IMG/VR virus record: IMGVR_UViG_3300005529_000017 | Location: 1 to 43,219 of that record | Strand: one strand, 5' to 3' | From: a virus | Length of the DNA: 43,219 nucleotides | Shown: positions 22,518 to 29,135 of the stretch, in pieces | Layout: each line of letters begins with the position of its first letter | How positions within the stretch are numbered: position 1 is the stretch's first letter | Notes under the pieces: model-generated | What the model was told of the DNA's origin: nothing | What the model saw: the letters and a program-made list of their open reading frames with translations, nothing else | The model's database searches: none | Made by a program: the position numbers and the translations under genes

Positions 22518-22628
22518 ATGAAAAATTCTCACCGGAAAAACAAAGGGCTGCCCGGCGGCGGTGAGAGTAACCACACCGACCGCAAAGCGCTGGAGCGCTC
22601 GGGCAGCCGATTTGGAAAGAGTAACTAA
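22518..22628 (+). CDS. 36-residue basic leader gene
   Basis: ATG at 22518 is about 10 nt downstream of the TATAGT box, with no ribosome-binding site, so the mRNA may be nearly leaderless. The product is small and basic (MKNSHRKNKGLPGGG, then NHTDRKALERSGS). Its TAA overlaps the next ATG (TAATG), a sign of translational coupling. The RNA can fold: GGCTGCCCG (22546) pairs with CGGGCAGCC (22600), enclosing a small AGCGC/GCGCT hairpin. It may serve as a coupling or attenuation leader rather than a functional peptide. Confidence 0.55.
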   Translation: MKNSHRKNKGLPGGGESNHTDRKALERSGSRFGKSN

Positions 22629-23218
22629 TGAGCACCGCGAAGCGAAAGAAAATACAACCGAAGGACACACCACAAAATAACCCTCTAAACGCACTTCACT
22701 TGCCCGCCACTTTCTGGGCCGATACCCTCGTTGCTGCAAGTGTTCCCCATTCCACAAACAAACTTATGAAAGCAAAAAAACAAAATAAAAAAGGGGGCAA
22801 GCGAGCCACGGGGGCAGTGGCCGAGGACATAATTCGGACCACAGTCAGCTACACGACCGGAGTAGGAGAAATGGCGAATGTCATGATGAAACTACGCGGC
22901 TTTGGTAACAACTTCAGCGTGTTTGTTTCTTCGCTGATCCGCGAAGACTACGAGCGCACACTGCGCTTATACAATGTGGAAGACACCCAGGTGGACGCCA
23001 CGGCACGGGAAATCATCGCGCGGGAAATTAAGAAAGCCCATGACCATTCCCAGCCGGGGGACGCGAAGGCGGCGCTTCTGGAAGCGATTTTGCAAAACGC
23101 CGGATCGCCTTTGCGTGTGATTCAAGGCTTTCAGCCAGTTGCTCGCACTGGCGGCGGGACAACTTCTGGAGCTTCCCGAGAATCTCGACCGCAACATAAT
23201 CCGCCGATGGTTTCTTAG
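22628..23218 (+). CDS. Second RHH-like DNA-binding protein, 196 aa
   Basis: Starts at ATG 22628 behind GGAAAGAG. The first 70 residues are basic and probably disordered. Residues 70-115 look like an RHH domain (RTTVSYTTGVGEMANVMMKL, FGNNFSVFVSSLIREDYERT). A charged helix follows (AREIIAREIKKAHDH). The last 40 residues read poorly and overlap an antisense frame at 23028-23222. It lies just before the integrase and ends in TAG, in frame with the integrase ATG across 24 open codons. A regulator of integration or lytic genes is likely. Confidence 0.55.
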   Translation: MSTAKRKKIQPKDTPQNNPLNALHLPATFWADTLVAASVPHSTNKLMKAKKQNKKGGKRATGAVAEDIIRTTVSYTTGVGEMANVMMKLRGFGNNFSVFVSSLIREDYERTLRLYNVEDTQVDATAREIIAREIKKAHDHSQPGDAKAALLEAILQNAGSPLRVIQGFQPVARTGGGTTSGASRESRPQHNPPMVS

Positions 23219-23222
23219 ACAT
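23028..23222 (-). CDS. Possible antisense gene, 64 aa helical protein
   Basis: The minus-strand ATG at 23222 opens a 64-residue frame whose first 50 residues read as a natural coiled-coil-like protein (ADYVAVEILGKLQKLSRRQ, CEQLAESLESHAKAIRRFAK). It overlaps the 3' end of the plus-strand RHH-like gene by 190 nt. The operator-like site at 23268 lies upstream in the same orientation as the sites at 5217 and 12637 relative to their genes. No clear ribosome-binding site. The frame could be extended to 23270. Confidence 0.4.
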   Translation of the reverse strand: MSKKPSADYVAVEILGKLQKLSRRQCEQLAESLESHAKAIRRFAKSLPEAPPSRPPAGNGHGLS

Positions 23223-23267
23223 ATGAAAAACTGTGCAAAACTCCTTGCGCACTGTCAAACCGTCATT

Positions 23268-23282
23268 CATACTTTGTAATAC
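23268..23282. promoter_or_regulatory. GTATT-N5-GTATG operator-like site (site B)
   Basis: Plus strand CATACTTTGTAATAC, identical over 18 bases to the site at 12637. It ends 8 nt before the integrase ATG, so a bound regulator would cover the ribosome-binding region or a promoter for the integrase. An imperfect inverted repeat, ACTGTGCAA...TTGCGCACTGT, lies just upstream (23231-23256). Confidence 0.6.
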
Positions 23283-23290
23283 CTGAGCAT

Positions 23291-24721
23291 ATGAGCACTA
23301 CAGCCCAACTCAGTGACGCGTTGAAACTCACGTTTGAATTTCAGGGAGCTGAACGCGCCCTAGCCAAACACCCGCGCGTCGTCCGCGACGTCAAGCTCGG
23401 CAAAATAACCGAGCAGGACGCGCTGGCCACACCGTGGTTTATCCGCATCTCCGTGGACGGAAAACAAAAACCATTCAAGCTTGCCGTGGACAACGACGCC
23501 GCGATCCGCGCCGCCGTAGCTCACCTGAAGGGCAAGCAGAACAAGCCGGACGAGTGGAAGCAATTCCTTCAGGACCGCGCCGCAAAAAACGGTATCACCC
23601 TGGGCGCGCTGGCCACGGAATGGAAAGCCGCTGGCCTGCCCAATGAGTCCGGCCACCCGCGCGATAAGGACGCGCGCGCCACCGTGGAAGCCGAACTGGA
23701 CTTGGCGATGGCGTGGTGGGAAAACAAACCCGCCGCCGCCGTCACGCCCGGCCAGCACATGGCGTTTGCCACTTGGAAGCGCTCACAATGCAAAGAGAGC
23801 GGACGCGGCACCGGCGACCGCGCGGTGGATAAACAACTCGCGGCGCTCAGTTGCATGTGCGCTTGGGCCGTAGCGTGTGAAAAGCTCAGCAAGAATCCGT
23901 TTGCTGAGCGGCAGCAATTCCAGGATTCCAAAACCGTCCAGCATTGCCACGAATTCCAGCCGGACACCGACGAGGACTGGCACAAGGTGCTCGGCTGGTT
24001 TTGGTCCTACACGTTCAACCAAGCCGCGCTGAACAAATCCCAGAACGCCGAGCAGCTCACGCTGCGCTTGCGCGTAGCCGGGGCGTGGCTGGCCTGGACC
24101 GGGCTCGTTGGTTTGCGCCCGGAAGAACCGCGCCACCTGTTCCGCTTCCAGGCGCTGAAGGAAATCCCCACCAACCCCGCCAAGCTCAAACCCGGCACCA
24201 TCTTTCCCACGCGTGACGGCTCCCTGAAGATGCGCGTGGAGCGGGACAAGAACGGGCAGAACCCATACGTATTGCTGCATCCGGCCGCCAAGGATTTTCT
24301 GAACCACTGGCACCGCTGGCTCGCGGCGAATATTCAGCCGGTCCAGAACACCGGCTTTGCGCTGGCGCTGTTCCCCATGCCGGACGAGCCCACGCGCCCA
24401 CTGTTCCAGGACAAGGGCGAATTTCCGCTGCTCAATAAGTGGCTTCACCGCGCGTGCCGCACGATGAACCTTTCCACGCTGAAACCCAAAGGCTGCGGAC
24501 GCGCCTATTATGTCCGGGTCCGCCGCAGTGACGGCATGGAAGACAATATTATCGCGGGCGAGTTGGGCCAGACCACGGACGGCGCGCTGATCCGCAGCAC
24601 CTATGGCGATGGCGATGACATGCGCGGCAGCGGGCTCTTTGACTGGCTGCCGAAAGAATCCAAGCCCGCGTGGCACGCGCTGCTTGACCACACCCGCAAC
24701 ATTTTGCCCATCGCGTTATGA
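23291..24721 (+). CDS. int: Tyrosine recombinase (phage integrase), 476 aa
   Basis: Catalyses site-specific integration and excision between attP and the host attB. The C-terminal domain shows the catalytic pattern: R276 in TGLVGLRPEE, a YYVR segment at 406-409 (Arg of the HxxR box, His replaced by Tyr), LGQTT at 425-429 in place of LGH, and the nucleophile Y438 in RSTYG. The N-terminal 220 residues contain arm- and core-binding regions. It is longer than the lambda enzyme (356). The likely attP lies 4 kb downstream at 28850-29124, not adjacent to the gene. Confidence 0.8.
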   Translation: MSTTAQLSDALKLTFEFQGAERALAKHPRVVRDVKLGKITEQDALATPWFIRISVDGKQKPFKLAVDNDAAIRAAVAHLKGKQNKPDEWKQFLQDRAAKNGITLGALATEWKAAGLPNESGHPRDKDARATVEAELDLAMAWWENKPAAAVTPGQHMAFATWKRSQCKESGRGTGDRAVDKQLAALSCMCAWAVACEKLSKNPFAERQQFQDSKTVQHCHEFQPDTDEDWHKVLGWFWSYTFNQAALNKSQNAEQLTLRLRVAGAWLAWTGLVGLRPEEPRHLFRFQALKEIPTNPAKLKPGTIFPTRDGSLKMRVERDKNGQNPYVLLHPAAKDFLNHWHRWLAANIQPVQNTGFALALFPMPDEPTRPLFQDKGEFPLLNKWLHRACRTMNLSTLKPKGCGRAYYVRVRRSDGMEDNIIAGELGQTTDGALIRSTYGDGDDMRGSGLFDWLPKESKPAWHALLDHTRNILPIAL

Positions 24722-24948
24722 GCAAAGTTAACAGCCTGCCCCGCTATATCACGCTTGTGAAGGCGCTGAACGAGCTGCGGAAATGGGTGGACGGCTGCGT
24801 GCTGAATTCATGCAGCCCGAAGGAAATCCGCGACACCTACGCGGAGCTGGCGCGCGCCAGCACAAACGCCCAGCGCCTTGTGCGCCGCGCTGAACGCGCC
24901 ATCGTCAATCGCGCCTGGAAGAAACACAAAAAGGAGCTGGGGCTATGA
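24718..24948 (+). CDS. Small basic helical protein, 76 aa
   Basis: ATG overlaps the integrase TGA (ATGA). The product is helical and basic (LVKALNELRKWVDGCVLNS, then YAELARASTNAQRLVRRAERA and a Lys-rich end). It could be an integrase accessory or a DNA-bending protein by position and charge, but no family was recognised. Confidence 0.6.
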   Translation: MSKVNSLPRYITLVKALNELRKWVDGCVLNSCSPKEIRDTYAELARASTNAQRLVRRAERAIVNRAWKKHKKELGL

Positions 24949-25136
24949 AGTGCGAAGGCTGCCAGAAATCTACGCGCGGTTACGATTTGTTTGATTACTG
25001 CGAGCACTGTTCCAAGAACCTTTGTGAACAGTGCATGACAACGGGGCGGTGCCTGGACGCGTCGGACCATAAGCACTGCCCAGCCGAACAAGGGGAAGAA
25101 GACAACAATGGACCTGGACCTGACTCTAAACACTGA
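24945..25136 (+). CDS. Treble-cysteine zinc protein, 63 aa
   Basis: Three CxxC knuckles (CEGC, CEHC, CEQC) and further Cys and His residues (GRCLDASDHKHC) in 45 residues suggest two cross-braced zinc sites, RING/B-box- or FYVE-like in spacing. The acidic tail follows. It overlaps its neighbours by ATGA and by 29 nt. The architecture recalls protein-interaction zinc domains rather than DNA-binding ribbons; this is inference. Confidence 0.6.
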   Translation: MKCEGCQKSTRGYDLFDYCEHCSKNLCEQCMTTGRCLDASDHKHCPAEQGEEDNNGPGPDSKH

Positions 25137-25920
25137 AGATTTAACCCACGCAGGCGAAGGACGGTTCGCTGAACCGCCACCGAAGAAAACCATTGAACCG
25201 GTGCCGCACCCCGCGGCACCGCCTGCTTCGGAGAACAAGCCGGAACCTACACCCGCACCGCCTGCGCCGCCCGCACCGTCCGCGCCCGCTCCCGGCACCC
25301 TCACGCTGAACACGCTGAACGTTCCACGCACCGGTTATGTCTGCGACGTTCCCGGTTGCAGAAAATTCGGTAAGAAATTCTCCTCGCAGCACGCGCTTTT
25401 GCAGCACCGGATCGCCCGCCATGGCGCGCTTGCTCCAGCCACAATTCCGCAGTCAGTTGAACCAACCACAACACCAACAGGAGAAACCGAAATGCCAAAG
25501 AAATACAAATGCGACGAATGCTCACGGGAATTCAATTCCGCCCACGGGCTGAACACCCACAAACGGCGCGCGCATGCGAAGGGCAAAGAGAAGCCCGAAG
25601 CCTACGAGTGTCTGGAATGCGGCGTGCAACTCCCCACCTACGGCGCGATGGCCGGGCATATTTCGCGCGCTCACAAAAAAGGAATGATCGGCACTTGGAA
25701 ACCCGCCGCTGAGAAAAAACCTATGACCGCACCCACACCACGCACCGAGCGGATCGCCCCGCGCGCCGCTGATCCCCACGCAACCCACACCATCCTCGCC
25801 ACGGGGCCAAGCGGCTCCGCGTCCATGTCCGGCCCGCTTGACTTTGCCTTCGAAAGCGCGAGCCGCTTGTTTGCGATGGGATTTACCAAAGTTGAAATCG
25901 AATCCATTAAAATGGGATAA
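25108..25920 (+). CDS. Three-finger C2H2 zinc protein, 270 aa
   Basis: A Pro-rich, probably disordered region (residues 22-62) is followed by three classical C2H2 fingers: C79-x4-C84...H100-x4-H105; C135-x2-C138-x12-H151-x4-H156; and C168-x2-C171-x12-H184-x4-H189. Each has the F and L/M hydrophobic core positions. A Thr/Pro linker separates finger 1 from fingers 2-3. The C-terminus ends in a helix (ESASRLFAMGFTKVEIESI). Tandem C2H2 fingers are rare in bacteria and phages. DNA or RNA binding is the likely role. Confidence 0.75.
   Translation: MDLDLTLNTEDLTHAGEGRFAEPPPKKTIEPVPHPAAPPASENKPEPTPAPPAPPAPSAPAPGTLTLNTLNVPRTGYVCDVPGCRKFGKKFSSQHALLQHRIARHGALAPATIPQSVEPTTTPTGETEMPKKYKCDECSREFNSAHGLNTHKRRAHAKGKEKPEAYECLECGVQLPTYGAMAGHISRAHKKGMIGTWKPAAEKKPMTAPTPRTERIAPRAADPHATHTILATGPSGSASMSGPLDFAFESASRLFAMGFTKVEIESIKMG
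25479..25494 (+). promoter_or_regulatory. Strong internal ribosome-binding site before in-frame ATG
   Basis: AGGAG at 25479-25483 stands 8 nt before an in-frame ATG at 25492, inside the C2H2 gene. Initiation there would give a 142-residue form with fingers 2 and 3 only. The site is stronger than those of most genes in this window. Confidence 0.5.
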
Positions 25921-25922
25921 TT

Positions 25923-26711
25923 ATGAGCACCGAAACATTGGAACAAAAGGCCACCGATCGCATTCGGTGGGAAGCCATTGAAATCGACCGCGTGGCGCGG
26001 GCGTTCATTGAAGAACGCAAGCGCAGCCCGTTCGCGCCTACCACGGCGCTGCTGGAAGCGGCCCAAAAGCAGGCGCTGCCGGATGACCGCCAGCGCCCCA
26101 TTGGATCAGTCACCGCCATGCCCGCGCTGGAGCAGCGCATCGCGACGCTGTGGGTGACGTTTGTAAACCAAAAGGACCCGCCGCCGGAAGTCATCCACGT
26201 GCAAACGCAATCCCCGCCGGACTACGTGGAGCTGACAAACCGCCTGGACGCCGCGTCTCTCACCGCGATGCTGGTTACCAAGCTCACCAAGGAAGTGGAC
26301 ACGTGGAAGCCGCTGCTCGTTCAGCTGGCGGGCAAGGAAGTGCATATGGGCGCGCCGCTGAATCCGCCGGTGTCCATTCTGGCCGCCGCGTCCAAAAAGC
26401 AGGAGAAGCCCAACGTTCTCATTATGGGTCCCACGGGCGACCAGTTCCGCCACATTGAAACCAAAGTGCGGGAACAGGAAATTCCCGTCGACTTGCAGTT
26501 CCTGGACAAGGACAAACCGCGCAATGGCGTCCGCGTCAAAACGGATTTTGTCATCGCCACGCGCTTCATTCAGCACGGCCTGGAAGAAGCCATTAAAACC
26601 AAAGTCCCCAAAGGCTGTTACTTCTTCATGGACGAGCAAAGCGGCATCACTGCCGTGGTCCAGAAATGCCGTGACATCGCCAGCATGTGCCGCCCGCGTA
26701 TGGCCGCCTGA
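25923..26711 (+). CDS. Protein with DUF2325-like C-terminal domain, 262 aa
   Basis: The N-terminal 150 residues are helical (RIRWEAIEIDRVARAFIEERK, SLTAMLVTKLTKEVDTW). Residues 165-255 form a Rossmann-like unit: NVLIMGPTGDQFRHIETKV, FLDKDKP, TDFVIATRFIQHGLEEAI, then CYFFMDEQSGITAVV. This order resembles DUF2325 proteins, whose function is unknown but which occur with regulatory and mobile-element genes. It starts 2 nt after the zinc-finger gene, suggesting joint function. Confidence 0.5.
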   Translation: MSTETLEQKATDRIRWEAIEIDRVARAFIEERKRSPFAPTTALLEAAQKQALPDDRQRPIGSVTAMPALEQRIATLWVTFVNQKDPPPEVIHVQTQSPPDYVELTNRLDAASLTAMLVTKLTKEVDTWKPLLVQLAGKEVHMGAPLNPPVSILAAASKKQEKPNVLIMGPTGDQFRHIETKVREQEIPVDLQFLDKDKPRNGVRVKTDFVIATRFIQHGLEEAIKTKVPKGCYFFMDEQSGITAVVQKCRDIASMCRPRMAA

Positions 26712-26713
26712 TT

Positions 26714-27058
26714 ATGACCACTGAACTTGAACCCAAACCCGCCGCGCGGCGCGGGCGTGGCCCCGGACGGCACCGCATTGAAAACGGCCAACCCAAATGT
26801 TTGTATCCGCCGTGCAACAATCCGCCCAAGTGCCGCGGACTTTGCGATGGCCATTACAACACGGCCCTAAGGCTCATTAAGAAAGGGCAAGTCTCCTGGG
26901 ATCAGCTCGTGGCCGCCGGCCGCGCCAATAACGCCACCGCCATCACCGGCGGCCGGCGCGCGCCCCTGCGCGATTGGTTCCTGGACGCCGTGGCCATTTC
27001 TGCGGCCCAGAATACCCAGCAAACTGGGGAATCCAACCCGCCACCGCCACCGCCATGA
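26714..27058 (+). CDS. Zinc-knuckle protein, 114 aa
   Basis: A basic N-terminus (PAARRGRGPGRHR) leads into CLYPPCNNPPKCRGLCDGHY, a Cys/His cluster common in phage and bacterial small zinc proteins linked to HNH-like or DNA-binding folds. A helical part follows (WDQLVAAGRANNA), then a Pro-rich tail. It overlaps the next gene by ATGA. The specific function is unknown. Confidence 0.6.
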   Translation: MTTELEPKPAARRGRGPGRHRIENGQPKCLYPPCNNPPKCRGLCDGHYNTALRLIKKGQVSWDQLVAAGRANNATAITGGRRAPLRDWFLDAVAISAAQNTQQTGESNPPPPPP

Positions 27059-27366
27059 AACGCACACATTTTGTGCGGCGCGATGTTTGCCCCAGCTGCG
27101 GCGGTGCCGTGGACAGCTGCGACAACCTATCCCAGGCGCGCCCGCCACGCCCTGGGGACTTCGCCATATGTTTGAAATGCGGCGCAGCGAACCGCTTTGA
27201 CGCCGCCATGAAACTGGTTACCGCCACCGCTGAGGACCTGCGGGAAATTGATCCCGCGAACCGCCGCAAACTGCGGGACGCGGAGAAAATAGTAATAGCC
27301 GCGCGCGCCGTCCAAGCCACGCTGGGCGTCCACAATTGCATCCGTGTCTTACGCGAAACCAACTGA
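27055..27366 (+). CDS. Zinc-ribbon protein, 103 aa
   Basis: CPSC at residues 12-15 and CLKC near 39-42 form a zinc ribbon. The C-terminal half is helical (AEDLREIDPANRRKLRDAEKI). ATG at 27055 overlaps the previous stop. One of the series of CxxC proteins in this operon; no specific family beyond the ribbon. Confidence 0.6.
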   Translation: MKRTHFVRRDVCPSCGGAVDSCDNLSQARPPRPGDFAICLKCGAANRFDAAMKLVTATAEDLREIDPANRRKLRDAEKIVIAARAVQATLGVHNCIRVLRETN

Positions 27367-27370
27367 ACAC

Positions 27371-27607
27371 ATGACAGACGCGGAACTGGAACGCAAGATG
27401 CCGAGCATTCGCTGGCGCGAGCCCCTTCCGGTGAGCGTCACGGAGGACCCAACGGACCCAGATTCACCGGTTATTGCGTCCGGCTATTTGTGCCGCTATT
27501 GCCTCGCGCACCACGGGCTGCTGGCAATGGAAGTTTCCAGACTGCCGCAGACGCTGGAGCAATTCCGCGAACACCTGAAACAGGAACACAAAATTATTTT
27601 AGAATGA
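27371..27607 (+). CDS. C2H2-like small protein, 78 aa
   Basis: ATG at 27371 (MTDAELERKMPSIRW). The C-terminal part has CRYCLAHHG, then a helix and FREHLKQEHKI, so two Cys and two His are placed as in a C2H2 finger with a long inter-pair spacing. ATGA overlap with the next gene. No family was recognised beyond the ligand pattern. Confidence 0.55.
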   Translation: MTDAELERKMPSIRWREPLPVSVTEDPTDPDSPVIASGYLCRYCLAHHGLLAMEVSRLPQTLEQFREHLKQEHKIILE

Positions 27608-27876
27608 GCGTTCAGCGTTACCACGTTTGCGATTACCCGAATGTGCTGTGTGATTTCCACACCCTGCCAGAACCCGGTTACGTGGTCTGCGTTCACGCCA
27701 TGGCAGGCGCACCCGTCCACGGCGTTGACCCAGCCACGGAAACCGACATGGGGATCATTGCTTGCACCGCGTGCGGTCCGCGCTTACAAGCGGACGAAAT
27801 GCCCCGCGAAGAGTTTAAAAGAACATTCCAAACCGTCTGCGCCGGATGCTGCCGCCTGAAGGGCTGGATTAAATGA
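27604..27876 (+). CDS. Cysteine-rich hypothetical protein, 90 aa
   Basis: The product contains HVCDYPNVLCDFHTL, VVCVHAMAG, CTACGPRL and CAGCCRLKG, in total enough Cys and His for two zinc sites. ATGA overlaps on both sides. No family was recognised. Confidence 0.6.
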   Translation: MSVQRYHVCDYPNVLCDFHTLPEPGYVVCVHAMAGAPVHGVDPATETDMGIIACTACGPRLQADEMPREEFKRTFQTVCAGCCRLKGWIK

Positions 27877-28184
27877 GCGAACCCGATGTCAACGTCCTCG
27901 TCTGCCCGCCGGTTGAGATTCACAAGCAACGTGAAATTGGAATTATGGCCATGACCCCTGCGCCCGGCGCGACCGAAACCGTATGCCAGAGTTGCGGCGT
28001 CAAAATCTGGATCGGCCCGCTTCAGCGCGCCAAGCGGGAAAGCGATCCGCGATTTCAAGCGTGGTGTTTTGCCTGCGTGTTAAAGCACGCCAGCCCGGAA
28101 GACTTTACGGAAATAAAGAACCTCGGCGGCCGTGGCGGCAGTTACTTGCTTGACCCCACCCAGGTGAAATTGAAACGGAAATAA
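27873..28184 (+). CDS. Zinc-ribbon protein, 103 aa
   Basis: CQSC near residue 38 and CFAC near 65 form a ribbon around KIWIGPLQRAKRES. The N-terminal 25 residues (DVNVLVCPPVEIHKQREIG) are of a different character, and an internal ATG (residue 25) is possible as the true start. The C-terminus is basic (KLKRK). Confidence 0.6.
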   Translation: MSEPDVNVLVCPPVEIHKQREIGIMAMTPAPGATETVCQSCGVKIWIGPLQRAKRESDPRFQAWCFACVLKHASPEDFTEIKNLGGRGGSYLLDPTQVKLKRK

Positions 28185-28186
28185 AC

Positions 28187-28435
28187 ATGGACCCGCGCAC
28201 CGCAAAAATTATTGCCGAGGCACATGGCCGGTATTTGAAGGACCGTTTGCCGAAGGGCTACGGCTTCTTTCTCATGATTGTTCCCGAGCCGGAAACCACG
28301 AACTGGCATACCTACGTTTCCAACCTGCCGCGCAAAACCAGCAAGCGGGTGATGCGTGAATTTATTTACCTGGATTCCCAGGCCGATCCAAAGCTGCCGG
28401 TCCAGGTGATATTTAAAAGAAAGGCGAAGCCATGA
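28187..28435 (+). CDS. Small hypothetical protein, 82 aa
   Basis: The product is helix-beta-beta-helix-beta in pattern: AKIIAEAHGRYLKDRL, GYGFFLMIVPE, YVSNLPRKTSKRVMREFIY and VQVIFKRK. This is a commonly seen phage protein pattern of unknown function. The start is 2 nt after the previous stop; ATGA overlap with the next gene. Confidence 0.65.
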   Translation: MDPRTAKIIAEAHGRYLKDRLPKGYGFFLMIVPEPETTNWHTYVSNLPRKTSKRVMREFIYLDSQADPKLPVQVIFKRKAKP

Positions 28436-28608
28436 CCACGCACCCACTTGAATGCGAAAGCCCGCGCCGGATTATCACCGTTTACCGAGATCCCGCGACC
28501 GGCTGGATTAACGCTTGCAAAGTCCGCTGCCACTGCGGGCAGGTGTATATCGTCTACTTCCCGCCCATGCCCACCCCGCCGCCCAGCTCCGCACCCGCGC
28601 CCAAATAA
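28432..28608 (+). CDS. Small Cys-containing protein, 58 aa
   Basis: ATG at 28432 overlaps the previous TGA (ATGA) and TAA at 28606-28608 is 3 nt before the next ATG. The product has RRIITVYRDPATGWINACKV, then CHCGQVYIVYF and a Pro-rich end. The coupling on both sides supports it as a gene. Confidence 0.6.
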   Translation: MTTHPLECESPRRIITVYRDPATGWINACKVRCHCGQVYIVYFPPMPTPPPSSAPAPK

Positions 28609-28611
28609 TTT

Positions 28612-28845
28612 ATGCCCACTCACCCGTTTAAATTGGACGCCCTAGTGGCCGCGCTACTGACTGCCGATCCAGATGCAAAAGCCGTCTTGCTTGTCATAGT
28701 CCACCCCGATAAGCTGGTTGAACCGGTATATGCAGCGCGGAAGGGTGAAGACATGGACAGCTTCGTAAACTTGGCGGACGTGCTGCGGAACGCAGCGGAC
28801 AAAATCGAAGCTGCGCACAAAGCAGCAGACGGAGAATTACCATGA
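28612..28845 (+). CDS. Small hypothetical protein, 77 aa
   Basis: The product alternates helix and strand (LDALVAALLTADPDAKAVLLV, KLVEPVYAARKGED) and ends with a helix (NLADVLRNAADKIEAAH). Natural composition, no family recognised. ATGA overlap with the weak frame that runs into attP. Confidence 0.6.
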   Translation: MPTHPFKLDALVAALLTADPDAKAVLLVIVHPDKLVEPVYAARKGEDMDSFVNLADVLRNAADKIEAAHKAADGELP

Positions 28846-28991
28846 ACGCGGATACTAACTGGATACTAACGGCGGATACTAAAAAGGCGTTCCAGCCTAT
28901 TCCAGCCCGTTCCAGCCTATTCGCAGAGAAATTGCCGAAGTGCTTGCGCCCACAAGCGAAACACGTAATTTCTCAAACAATGCCAGAGTAG
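28842..28991 (+). CDS. Doubtful 49-codon frame crossing the attP left arm
   Basis: ATG at 28842 overlaps the previous stop (ATGA) and the frame ends at a TAG inside the tRNA-like segment. The repeats GGATACTAA and TTCCAGCC dictate much of the translation (NADTNWILTADTKKAF), so the protein may be incidental. Listed because the start coupling matches that of its neighbours. Confidence 0.3.
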   Translation: MNADTNWILTADTKKAFQPIPARSSLFAEKLPKCLRPQAKHVISQTMPE

Positions 28992-29124
28992 CTCAGGGGT
29001 AGAGCAGAGGACTCATAAGCCGGATACCAAAACGGGGATCGGCTGGGAAAATCAACGACTTCCAACACAGACTTCCCAGTGGATACTTGTCTGGATACTA
29101 ATTTCAAAATTCTTGCCAGTATCC
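28850..29124. other. Candidate attP with arm-type repeats
   Basis: GGATACTAA occurs at 28850, 28861 and 28874 to the left. To the right lie GGATACCAA at 29022, GGATACTTG at 29081, GGATACTAA at 29093, and an inverted GGATACT at 29118-29124. A threefold 10-bp tandem repeat (TTCCAGCCTA type) is at 28890-28919. Between the arms is a tRNA 5' half ending around 29021. Short iterated arm sites around a tRNA-derived core are the hallmark of tyrosine-recombinase attP regions. Crossover near the anticodon loop (about 29007-29021) is inferred. Confidence 0.7.
28982..29021 (+). other. tRNA 5' half (CAT anticodon), probable att core
   Basis: The segment begins GCCAGAG, TA, then GCTC-AGGGGTA-GAGC (D arm). 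It continues with A, GAGGA and the loop CTCATAA with anticodon CAT at 29014-29016. Positions 1 to about 38-41 of a tRNA-Met or tRNA-Ile2 are present. The 3' half, T arm and acceptor complement are absent: the following bases are the attP repeat GGATACC. It is a fragment, not a working tRNA. Confidence 0.7.
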
Positions 29125-29135
29125 GGGCGCGAGTT

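Noticed and set aside
28982-29124. Complete or intron-containing tRNA-Met
   Set aside because: No T arm or acceptor complement follows in the next 140 bases; the downstream sequence is attP repeats, so only a 5' half is present.
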